Assembly (NCBI GenBank): GCA_903830945.1
Contig: CAIKVT010000058.1
Span: forward strand, 169,179-233,178
DNA length: 64,000 nt
Reading direction: 5' to 3'
DNA from: an uncultured Elusimicrobia bacterium
GTDB lineage: Bacteria > Elusimicrobiota > Elusimicrobia > UBA1565 > UBA9628
The notes beneath the pieces are model-generated. The model made no database searches. It was not told the DNA's origin and saw nothing but the letters and a program-made list of their open reading frames with translations. Each line of letters starts with the position of its first letter. Position 1 is the first letter of the stretch. Positions 40,568 through 48,912 of the stretch are shown here, in pieces. Both the position numbers and the translations under genes were made by a program.

Positions 40568-41524
40568 TTAGAGGCGGCTGAAGCGTTCCGCGGCCTTGAT
40601 GAGTTCACTGCGGATGCCGGGCTCGGTCATGGAATGGCCGGCGTCGGTCACTACGATGAACTCCGCCTCTGGCCAGGCGCGGTGCAGCTCCCAGGCGGAA
40701 ATGATGGGGCAGCACATGTCGTAGCGGCCCTGCACGATGACGGCGGGTATGCGCCGGATTTTCTTGACGTCGTCGAGGAGCTGGGTCTGCTTTTCGAAGA
40801 ATCCCTTGTTGATGAAGTAGTGGCACTCGATGCGCGCGAAGGCCTCAGCGAAGCGGCTCTTGCCGAAGCGCTGGATGAGGCTCATATCCTGGTGGAGTTT
40901 GCTGGTGGCTCCTTCCCAGATGGCCCAGGCTTTGGCCGCGGCCAGGCGGGTCTTACGGTTCGAGCTGGTCAAGCGGCGGTGGTAGGCTTTGACGAGGTCT
41001 CCTCGCTCGATCGGGGGGATGGGGGCTAGGTAGTGTTCCCAGGCATCCGGGAACACGAAGTTGGCGCCTTCCTGGTAGAACCAGCGCAGTTCCTTGTCCC
41101 GGAGCAGGAAGATGCCGCGCAGGATGAGGCCTTTGCAGCGCTCGGGGTGGGTCTGGCTGTAGGCGAGGGTCAAGGTGCTGCCCCAACTGCCGCCGAATAC
41201 GACCCAGCGTTCGATGTCGAGGTGTTCTCGCAGGCGTTCGATGTCCTCGACCAGATTCCAGGTGGTATTTTCTTTAAGTTCAGCGTGGGGCCGGCTTTTG
41301 CCGCAACCGCGCTGGTCGAAGAGGACGATGCGCCATTTCTCGGGATTAAAGTAGCGGGGATAGCTGGGCTCGATGCCTCCGCCTGGTCCGCCATGAAGGA
41401 AGACGAGAGGTTTTCCTTTGGGGTTGCCGCATTCCTCGTAGTGGATGGTGTGGAGTTTGGAGACTTTGAGATAGCCTTCGTTGTAGGACTTGATCTTGGG
41501 GAAGAGGCCTTTCAGCGTGGGCAT
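40568..41524 (-). CDS. pip: Proline iminopeptidase (alpha/beta hydrolase)
   Basis: 'LVFLHGGPGGGIEPSYPRYFNPEKWRIVLFDQRGCGKS', 'VVFGGSWGSTLTLAYSQTHPERC'. Confidence 0.93.
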   Translation of the reverse strand: MPTLKGLFPKIKSYNEGYLKVSKLHTIHYEECGNPKGKPLVFLHGGPGGGIEPSYPRYFNPEKWRIVLFDQRGCGKSRPHAELKENTTWNLVEDIERLREHLDIERWVVFGGSWGSTLTLAYSQTHPERCKGLILRGIFLLRDKELRWFYQEGANFVFPDAWEHYLAPIPPIERGDLVKAYHRRLTSSNRKTRLAAAKAWAIWEGATSKLHQDMSLIQRFGKSRFAEAFARIECHYFINKGFFEKQTQLLDDVKKIRRIPAVIVQGRYDMCCPIISAWELHRAWPEAEFIVVTDAGHSMTEPGIRSELIKAAERFSRL

Positions 41525-41575
41525 GAGGGTGCCACCATACCATGGCGGGAGGCGGGAGTCATGTTTTGTGTCCGG

Positions 41576-43750
41576 TCAGTGCTTAAAGTGCCGCATGCCG
41601 GTGAAGAGCATGGCCAACCCATTCTCATCGGCCGCGGTGATGACTTCTTGATCCTTCATCGACCCTCCCGGCTGGATTACCGCTGTCACTCCCACCGAAG
41701 CCGCCGCCTCCACCGAATCCTTGAACGGGAAGAATGCATCCGAAGCCATCACCAGCACCGCCGGCCTCCCATTGTCCTGCTCATATATCTTGTACTTCAC
41801 AGAAGCCATATGCACTGAATCCACTCGCGACATCTGCCCCGCCCCGATGCCCACCGTACACTCCGGCCCCGCCAACACGATCGCGTTGGAGCGCACATGC
41901 TTGCATGCCACCCACGCAAAGCGCAAAGCCGTCTCTTCTTCTGGCGTGGGTTGACGTTTCGTCACCACCTTCATCGCGTCCCCGAAGCTCAGCCGGTCCG
42001 GCTCCATGGCTAAAATCTCGCGCCCTACCGAGCGCAGCTGTACATCCCGCGCAGGTGGCTCCTGTCGGACCAACAAACGCACATTGGGTTTTTTTTTAAA
42101 GAGCGACAAAGCCTCGGGTGAAAAGTCCGGCGCCGTGATCACCTCCACGAAACGTTGGGACAACAGCTTCGCGATGTCCGCCTCAACGGTCCTATTGAAA
42201 GCCAACACGCCCCCGAAGGCCGACAACGGATCGCAAGCCCAGGCTTTTTCGAGCGCCTCCATCAAGGTCTTGCCCACAGCCATCCCGCAAGGCGTCACAT
42301 GCTTGAAGATCACGGCCGCCGGCTGGGAGAATTCGCTGGCCGCGTCCCAAGTCCCGGCCGCGTCGAGGATGTTGTTGTGGGAAAGCTCCTTGCCGTTCAG
42401 TTGCCGGAATGACATCTCACCTTTCGGCGCGTATAAGGCCGCCTTTTGATGCGGATTCTCCCCATAGCGTAGATCTTGCACTTTTGAGAGGCTCACGGTC
42501 AGGTCCTGCGGGAAAGTCGCAGCCTCCTGCGGGGCCCAAGCTCGCGAGATCATCGCGTCATACTCAGCCGTGTGCCGGAAGGCAGCCAAAGCCAGGCGCT
42601 TGCGCGTTTCGCGGGACAACTGACCTTGCCCGGATTCCAGCTCTTTGAGCAGCGCCGGATAATCCGCCGGCGAAGTCACCACCGCCACATCATCGAAATT
42701 TTTCGCCGCGGCGCGGATCAAGGCGACTCCGCCTATGTCTATCTGCTCGATCACGTCCTGACTGTAAGGGTCGGACGCCTCGGCCGCGGTGCGCGCAAAT
42801 GGATAAAGGTTGACCACCACCAAGTCTATCGGCTCGATGCCTAAGGCCGCGGCCTCGCGCGCTTGCACAGGGTCCTTGCGCCGCAGGAGGATCGCCCCAT
42901 GCACATGCGGGTGCAAGGTCTTCACCCGGCCGGCCAAGATCTCCGGGAAACCCGTCATGGTGTCCAGTTGTCGCACTGAGAGGCCTGACTCCTGTAGGAG
43001 TTTTGCCGTGCCCGAGGTCGAGACCACCTCCACCCCCAGCCCCTCCAGTGCTCGGACGAACTCCACCACTCCCGTCTTTTCCGAGACTGAGATCAGAGCC
43101 CTCTGTATGCGCGTTTTGACGGCGCCCGCCGGCGGCAGGATGCAGACGCTCCGGCCCTCGATTTTCAGCCGTCCGGCGCAGAAAAGGCTCACCACTTTTG
43201 GATAGAGCCAATGCTCCTGGATGAGCACCCGGGCCGAAAGAGTCTCCACCGTGTCGTCCGGCAACACCGCCACCGCGGCCTGGGCCGCGATCGGGCCGTG
43301 GTCGTAGAGTTCGTCGACGAAATGCACCGTGGCGCCAGTGACCTTGGCGCCTGAGGCCAGCGCAGCCGCATGCACTTTGCGGCCGTACATTCCCGGCCCG
43401 CCGAAGGCCGGCAAGAGCGCCGGATGGACGTTCAGTATCCGGCCCGGAAAAGCCTTGAGCATGGGCGCGTGCAGGCGTGTTAAAAATCCTGCAAGGCAGA
43501 CCAGCTCCACCTGCTTCTCCCGGCAGAGCTTGGCCAGATGCGCGCTGTACTCTTCCAGGGTCGGGAAGTCTTCGGGCTTGGCCACCACGGCCGGGATGCC
43601 CGCGCGCTCGGCCCGGTGCAAGGCCCCGGCGTCGTCCTTGCTGGCCACCACCAGGACTACCTTGCCGCGCACGCGGCTCGAGCGGCAGGAATCCAGCAGG
43701 ACCTGCAGGTTCGTGCCCTCACCGGATGCTAGAACCGCTATTCTGGTCAC
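41576..43750 (-). CDS. purNH: PurN-PurH fusion (GAR transformylase / AICAR transformylase-IMP cyclohydrolase)
   Basis: GTG at 43750; PurN 'RIAVLASGEGTNLQVLLDSC...ILNVHPALLPAFGGPGMYGRKVHAAAL', then PurH 'RALISVSEKTGVVEFVRALEGLGVEVVSTSGTAKLL...ILDAAGTWDAASEF'. Confidence 0.9.
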   Translation of the reverse strand: MTRIAVLASGEGTNLQVLLDSCRSSRVRGKVVLVVASKDDAGALHRAERAGIPAVVAKPEDFPTLEEYSAHLAKLCREKQVELVCLAGFLTRLHAPMLKAFPGRILNVHPALLPAFGGPGMYGRKVHAAALASGAKVTGATVHFVDELYDHGPIAAQAAVAVLPDDTVETLSARVLIQEHWLYPKVVSLFCAGRLKIEGRSVCILPPAGAVKTRIQRALISVSEKTGVVEFVRALEGLGVEVVSTSGTAKLLQESGLSVRQLDTMTGFPEILAGRVKTLHPHVHGAILLRRKDPVQAREAAALGIEPIDLVVVNLYPFARTAAEASDPYSQDVIEQIDIGGVALIRAAAKNFDDVAVVTSPADYPALLKELESGQGQLSRETRKRLALAAFRHTAEYDAMISRAWAPQEAATFPQDLTVSLSKVQDLRYGENPHQKAALYAPKGEMSFRQLNGKELSHNNILDAAGTWDAASEFSQPAAVIFKHVTPCGMAVGKTLMEALEKAWACDPLSAFGGVLAFNRTVEADIAKLLSQRFVEVITAPDFSPEALSLFKKKPNVRLLVRQEPPARDVQLRSVGREILAMEPDRLSFGDAMKVVTKRQPTPEEETALRFAWVACKHVRSNAIVLAGPECTVGIGAGQMSRVDSVHMASVKYKIYEQDNGRPAVLVMASDAFFPFKDSVEAAASVGVTAVIQPGGSMKDQEVITAADENGLAMLFTGMRHFKH

Positions 43751-44718
43751 CGCAGCTCCACCTTCGGTTTTCCCGCCTTCACTTCGCCGATGAGTTTGGC
43801 TTCCGGCAAGAGCTTGAGCGCCAGGGCCACGCTGTCCGGCCTTAGAACTACCACCATGCCGATGCCCATGTTGAAGGTCCGCCACATCTCGGCCTCGAGA
43901 ACATCGCCCCGTCGCTGTAATTCCGTGAACACTGCAGGCACCTTCCAGCTCCCCCGGTCCAAGACGATCTTGCAGCGCTTGGGCAGGATGCGCGGCATGT
44001 TTTCGATGAGACCTCCGCCTGTGATGTGCGCCAGGCCCAGGATGACGCGGCCCTTTGCGCGCAGGCCCGAGGCCAAGCGGGCGATCTGGTCTACGTAGAT
44101 GCGCGTGGGCGTCAGAAGCCGCGGCCCCCAATGGCGCAGATGCCGTCCGGTGAAGACCTTGCGCACTAAAGAAAAGCCGTTGGAGTGAAGGCCCGAGGAG
44201 GGCAGGCCCAGGACCAGGTCGCCCGGGCATATTCCGGAGCCGTCGATGACTTCGGCGCGCTTCACGATGCCCACCGAGAAGCCAGCCAGGTCGTACTCGC
44301 CTTCCGGGTAGAAGCCCGGCATCTCTGCTGTCTCTCCGCCCAGGAGCATGGAGCGGCCCTGCCGGCAGCCCTCGAGTATGCCGATCATGATGCGCTTGGA
44401 GCGTTTTAAATCCAGCATGCCCGTGGCGTAGTAGTCGAGAAAGATGAGCGGCCTGGCTCCGCAGGTGATGAGGTCGTTGACGCACATGGCGACCAGATCG
44501 ATGCCGATGGTGTCGTGACGGTTTAGCGCGAAGGCGACTTTCAGTTTTGTCCCGACGCCGTCCGTGCAAGCCACCAGACGCCACGGATCGCCTTGGTCCG
44601 GCGGGATGGGGAAAAGCCCGGAGAAGCCTCCGATGGCGGGCGATCTCTTTTGCAAAAAATCCACCAGCTTATCCGCGCGGTCCATGTCCACGCCGGATTT
44701 TTTGTAGGTGAGGTTCAT
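43747..44718 (-). CDS. purM: Phosphoribosylformylglycinamidine cyclo-ligase
   Basis: 'YKKSGVDMDRADKLVDFLQ', 'ACTDGVGTKLKVAFAL', 'LLGGETAEMPGFY'. Confidence 0.94.
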   Translation of the reverse strand: MNLTYKKSGVDMDRADKLVDFLQKRSPAIGGFSGLFPIPPDQGDPWRLVACTDGVGTKLKVAFALNRHDTIGIDLVAMCVNDLITCGARPLIFLDYYATGMLDLKRSKRIMIGILEGCRQGRSMLLGGETAEMPGFYPEGEYDLAGFSVGIVKRAEVIDGSGICPGDLVLGLPSSGLHSNGFSLVRKVFTGRHLRHWGPRLLTPTRIYVDQIARLASGLRAKGRVILGLAHITGGGLIENMPRILPKRCKIVLDRGSWKVPAVFTELQRRGDVLEAEMWRTFNMGIGMVVVLRPDSVALALKLLPEAKLIGEVKAGKPKVELR

Positions 44719-45308
44719 GGTTTTTTAGTCCTGCTGCCAGGCTTGATGAACGGCTTGCCCTGCCGGCAGAGTTCGCACGTGTCGGCAGGGGTGGCGGCCA
44801 AGTGGAGGTGGATGAGGCTGGCCAGCGGTACGCCTAGATCCGGCGGGGTCGTGGCGCGGCAGACGACGGAAAGCGCCGCTACGACCTCGGCTCCGAGGCC
44901 GCGGGCCATGGCGATGACCTCGCCGGTGGATTTTCCCGTGGTGATAACGTCCTCGACGATCACCACTTTTTCGCCGGGTTCGATCATGAAGCCCCGGCGC
45001 AGGGTCATCACGCCGCTCTCGCGCTCCGCGAAGTAAGCGCGCACGTCCAGGGCGGCCGCCGTTTCCTGTCCGATGACGATGCCGCCCAGCGCGGGGGAGA
45101 GGATCAGGTCCGGGGGCGTCGGGCAGAGCTTGGCCAAGGCCGCGCCCAGCCGGAAGGCGTGGCGAGGGTGGGAGAGAAGCAGCGCGCACTGCATGTAGCG
45201 GTCGCTGTGCAGGCCGGAGGAGAGCAGGAAGTGCCCTTCCAGCATGGCTCCGGTCTCGACGAGCAGGCTGCGCAGTTCTTGGGACGAGAGGGGAAGCGGC
45301 CCGCTCAT
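44715..45308 (-). CDS. pyrE: Orotate phosphoribosyltransferase
   Basis: 'HFLLSSGLHSDRYMQCALLL', 'KVVIVEDVITTGKSTGEVIAMA'. Confidence 0.93.
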   Translation of the reverse strand: MSGPLPLSSQELRSLLVETGAMLEGHFLLSSGLHSDRYMQCALLLSHPRHAFRLGAALAKLCPTPPDLILSPALGGIVIGQETAAALDVRAYFAERESGVMTLRRGFMIEPGEKVVIVEDVITTGKSTGEVIAMARGLGAEVVAALSVVCRATTPPDLGVPLASLIHLHLAATPADTCELCRQGKPFIKPGSRTKKP

Positions 45309-46012
45309 GGTTTCTCCAAAGCCTTGGCCGCGGCGTGGCGCATCTCGGCGAGTATGTTTTGCGCGGCCTTCAGGGGTTCCGGCGCCTGCGTGACGGGCCG
45401 CCCGACCACGATATAGTTGACGCCCAAGACAGCGGCCTCGCCGGGCGTCATGACCCGCTTCTGGTCGTGCGCGCCGCTCTCCGCGGGCCGTATGCCCGGA
45501 GTGATGAAGCGCATGTCCAGGTGCGGCAGGGCTTTGCGCAGGGCCGCGACCTCATGTCCCGAGCAGATGGTGGCGTCGATGCCGTTGATCCAGCCCAGGC
45601 GCGCGAGGTTCTTGACCATGGTCGGCAATGTCGCGCGCGGTTGCACCACGCGCAGGTCCTGGGCTCCCAGGCTGGTCAGCACGGTTACGCCCCAGAGCTT
45701 GGGCCGCGGATGGACTTCCGCCGCGGCCTTGAGCATGGCGCTGCCGCCGGAAAGGTGCAAGGATACCGACTCGACGCCCAGCTTCTGCGCCTCCTTGACC
45801 GCGTGGGCCACGGTCTGCGGGATGTCGTGGAATTTCAAGTCCAAGAACACTTTGCCCCCGTAGCGGTGCACGAGGTCTACGGCGCGCTTGCCGTGCGCCG
45901 TGAACAGGCGCAAGCCCACCTTGTAGAAGGTGACCGTGTTCCTGAGGGCTTGTAGGAGCGTCTCTTCCTCATGGATGGTGGCCACGTCCAAGGCTACGAT
46001 GAGTTCCGTCAT
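45305..46012 (-). CDS. pyrF: Orotidine 5'-phosphate decarboxylase
   Basis: 'LIVALDVATIHEEETLLQAL', 'KVFLDLKFHDIPQTVAHAV', 'MRFITPGIRP'; ATG at 46012. Confidence 0.94.
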   Translation of the reverse strand: MTELIVALDVATIHEEETLLQALRNTVTFYKVGLRLFTAHGKRAVDLVHRYGGKVFLDLKFHDIPQTVAHAVKEAQKLGVESVSLHLSGGSAMLKAAAEVHPRPKLWGVTVLTSLGAQDLRVVQPRATLPTMVKNLARLGWINGIDATICSGHEVAALRKALPHLDMRFITPGIRPAESGAHDQKRVMTPGEAAVLGVNYIVVGRPVTQAPEPLKAAQNILAEMRHAAAKALEKP

Positions 46013-47085
46013 GGGGCCTCCCTGGCTTCGGAGCCTATGATCGCGGTCATGGTCTTGAAGCCTCCGGCCGACACTAGAGAGCGGAGGTCCTTGAGGATGC
46101 GCACCACGGTGCTCGGCCCACCGTAGACCAGACCGGTGTAGAGCTGCACCAAGCTGGCCCCGGCGCGGAGTTTCTCCAGCACGTCGCCGGCCGTTTCTAC
46201 CCCGCCTACGCCGATGATGGGCAGGCGGCCGTCCGTGAGCCGGTGGATCTTGGCGATCATGGCCGTGGCGGCGGAGCGCAGGGGCCGGCCGCTCAAGCCG
46301 CCTGGGATGGCGCCCAGCTCCGGGCACAGAGCCTTGCGCGACGTGGTGGTGTTGGCGGCCACTACGCCGTCGGCGTGGCGCATGATGAGGCCCAGCAGAT
46401 CCGGCAGCTGGGCGTCGGCGAGGTCCGGAGCGATCTTGACCAAAAGCGGCTTATGCGGCGAGTTGACCGCGGCCAGCGCGGTCAAGATGCGCTCCAACTG
46501 CAGGCGCTCCTGCAGGTCGCGCAGTCCGCTGACGTTCGGACAGCTTACGTTGACCACGAAATAGTCCGCGTTCGGGTGCAGGAGGCGGAGGGTCAGGGCG
46601 TACTCTTCCGGGGCTTTGGCCTTGGGGCAGTCGGCGTTGAGGGCGATGTTGAGTCCCACCGGCACCTTGCAGCGCCCCGCGGCGTTCAGTCGCCGGGCCG
46701 CGGCCTGCGCGCCGGCGCCGGGAAGTCCCATCCGGTTGATGAGGGCGCGCTCCAAAGGCAGGCGTAGCAGGCGCGGCTTGGGATTGCCGGGTTGGGGCCG
46801 CAAGGTGACCGAGCCTAGTTCCAGGAAGCCGAAGCCGAGCGCGGGCAGGACTCTGGTGAGCCGGCAGTCCTTGTCGAAGCCCGCGGCCAGGCCCACGGGA
46901 TTGGGGAAATCTAGGCCGAGGACCTTGGTCTGCAGGCCCGGCTCGGGCCGGCCCACCAGCGCGGATAAGAGTGCGGCCCCGCCGGGAACGCGGCCCAGAA
47001 GCTCGAGCTCGCGCACCGCGCGCTCGTGCGCCGTCTCCGCGTCCATGCGGAACAGGAGCGGGCGGATCAGGCGCTCATAGAGCAT
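46009..47085 (-). CDS. pyrD: Dihydroorotate dehydrogenase (class 2-like)
   Basis: 'YERLIRPLLFRMDAETAHERAVREL', 'LDFPNPVGLAAGFDKD', 'VVNVSCPNVSGLRDLQ', 'IIGVGGVETAGDVLEKL'; start trimmed to 47085. Confidence 0.92.
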   Translation of the reverse strand: MLYERLIRPLLFRMDAETAHERAVRELELLGRVPGGAALLSALVGRPEPGLQTKVLGLDFPNPVGLAAGFDKDCRLTRVLPALGFGFLELGSVTLRPQPGNPKPRLLRLPLERALINRMGLPGAGAQAAARRLNAAGRCKVPVGLNIALNADCPKAKAPEEYALTLRLLHPNADYFVVNVSCPNVSGLRDLQERLQLERILTALAAVNSPHKPLLVKIAPDLADAQLPDLLGLIMRHADGVVAANTTTSRKALCPELGAIPGGLSGRPLRSAATAMIAKIHRLTDGRLPIIGVGGVETAGDVLEKLRAGASLVQLYTGLVYGGPSTVVRILKDLRSLVSAGGFKTMTAIIGSEAREAP

Positions 47086-48358
47086 GAACGACCCTCCCGG
47101 CCATGACCGTGGCCCGGACCCGGCCCTGGAGCTTGCGGCCGATGAAGGGGCAGTTGCGGCTGCGCGACTCAAAGCGAGAGGGCACGGTCCAGGACTCTAA
47201 AGGAGAGACGATCGTGGCGTCTGCGTCCATGCCGGGCTTCAGCGAACCTTTGCGTTTGAGGCCGAGGATGCGGGCCGGCGACGCACTCATGCGCTCGACC
47301 AGCTGGCGGCGCGTGAGCTGGCCCTTGTGCACGAGATAAGTCAGCATCGTCGCGACGGCGGTCTCCAGGCCGATGACCCCGAATGGAGCGCGCTTCATGC
47401 CGAGGGCTTTCAGGGATGGAGCGTGAGGCGCGTGGTCAGTGGCCACCACGTCGATGGTGCCGTCCTGAAGACCCTCCTGCAGGGCGACGCGGTCGGCGCG
47501 GGAGCGCAGGGGGGGATTTATCTTAAAGTTCGGGTCCGGACCCGGGATGTCGTCCTCGCAGAGGGACAGGTGGTGGGGTGTGGCCTCCGCGGTGACGGGC
47601 AGGCCCCGGCGCTTGGCTTGGCGCACGGCCTCGACGCTTTGGGCGCAGCTCAGATGCGCGATGTGCACATGGGCGCCGGTGAGTTCCGCCAGCGCGATGT
47701 CGCGCACGACCATGGCGGTCTCCGCGGCCCAAGGCTGGCCAGGCAGGCGCAGTCGGCGGGACACCCGGCCCTCGTTGACTGCGGCCCCGCGGCTCAGAGA
47801 CGGCTCCTCGCAGTGGGAGATGAAAGGCAGGCGCAGGCGCCGGGTGAGCTCCAGGACGCGGCGCATGAGCCCGGCGTCTTGCACGCAGCGGCCGTCCTCG
47901 CTGACTGCGGACATCCCGGCCGCGGCTAAAGCCGCGAGGTCTGCCAGCGTCGTGCCCTGCTGGCTTCTGGTGGCGCAGCCAGCGAACAGGACCTGGGCGG
48001 ACGCCTCGGCGGCCTTGCGGCGCAGCCGGCGCAGCAGAGGCGGGCTGTCCATGGCCGGCTTGGTGTTGGGCATGGCCAGGACCGTGGTGAAGCCCCCCGC
48101 GGCCGCGGCCCGGGCGCCGGAGGCGATGTCCTCAGAGTCCTCGCCGCCCGGCTCGCGCAGGTGCACGTGCATGTCGATGAGGCCGGGGAGCACCCAGCAA
48201 CCGCGCGCATCGAGAGCGGGGATGCCCGGATGGCGGCGGAAGAGGTGCGGGGCTACCTGCCGGACGCGGCCGTTTTGGAGGAGGACGTCGCGCACCGACT
48301 CCAGGTCCTGCGCCGGGTCGATGACCAGTCCGCCGCGGATCAAAAGCCGCTCTGTCAT
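47075..48358 (-). CDS. pyrC: Dihydroorotase
   Basis: 'GLIDMHVHLREPGGEDSEDIASGARAAAAGGFTTVLAMPNTKPAMD', 'DVVATDHAPHAPSLK'. Confidence 0.94.
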   Translation of the reverse strand: MTERLLIRGGLVIDPAQDLESVRDVLLQNGRVRQVAPHLFRRHPGIPALDARGCWVLPGLIDMHVHLREPGGEDSEDIASGARAAAAGGFTTVLAMPNTKPAMDSPPLLRRLRRKAAEASAQVLFAGCATRSQQGTTLADLAALAAAGMSAVSEDGRCVQDAGLMRRVLELTRRLRLPFISHCEEPSLSRGAAVNEGRVSRRLRLPGQPWAAETAMVVRDIALAELTGAHVHIAHLSCAQSVEAVRQAKRRGLPVTAEATPHHLSLCEDDIPGPDPNFKINPPLRSRADRVALQEGLQDGTIDVVATDHAPHAPSLKALGMKRAPFGVIGLETAVATMLTYLVHKGQLTRRQLVERMSASPARILGLKRKGSLKPGMDADATIVSPLESWTVPSRFESRSRNCPFIGRKLQGRVRATVMAGRVVHAL

Positions 48359-48433
48359 CTTGGCCGCTCCGTCATATTAGACCAGTTTGCCCGGCTTGTG
48401 TCCAACGCGGCTGGCGCGCCTGCCGGGAGGATT

Positions 48434-48462
48434 GTTATAATTGAGACAGGGATATCAATAAC
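48434..48462. promoter_or_regulatory. Candidate Fur-type imperfect palindrome at fur start
   Basis: GTTATaaTTGA...TCAATAAC inverted repeat immediately before the fur ATG. Confidence 0.3.
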
Positions 48463-48912
48463 ATGGCCGAGTCCACGGACCTGCATCGCGCGCTAGAAGG
48501 CCTCCGGTCGCGAGGTTTGCGCCTCACGCGGCCTCGGCGCCTTATCCTTGAGAGGCTTTCCGCAGACGGCGCCCATGCTTCGGCCGAGGCCCTCTACGAA
48601 TCCTTGCGGAGCCGCCGGCACCGGCTTGGCCGGGCCACGGTATTTCGGACCCTCAAGCTTTTCGCGCGCCTGGGCATCGCGACAGGCGAGGCTCCCGCGG
48701 CCCCGCGCCGGCGCTTCGAGGTCGCCGCGGGCAAGACCCATCACGACCACATGACCTGCCTGCGCTGCGGCGCCGTGCTGGAGTTTGTCAGCCCCGCCAT
48801 CGAACGCCTGCAGCGGGCCGAGGCCCGTCGCCGAGGCTTCGTGATGCAGGGCCACGCCCTTGAGATCACCGGCTTGTGCCGGTGTTGTGCCGCAGCCAGG
48901 AGTCGGCCGTGA
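48463..48912 (+). CDS. fur: Fur-family metalloregulator
   Basis: 'RGLRLTRPRRLILERLSADGAHASAEALYESL', 'KTHHDHMTCLRCGAVLEF', C-terminal 'CRCC'. Confidence 0.9.
   Translation: MAESTDLHRALEGLRSRGLRLTRPRRLILERLSADGAHASAEALYESLRSRRHRLGRATVFRTLKLFARLGIATGEAPAAPRRRFEVAAGKTHHDHMTCLRCGAVLEFVSPAIERLQRAEARRRGFVMQGHALEITGLCRCCAAARSRP

Noticed and set aside
43751-44584. N-terminal ~278-residue extension of the purNH ORF
   Set aside because: Overlaps purM in another frame and has shadow composition; GTG at 43750 gives a complete PurN start and a GTGA overlap.
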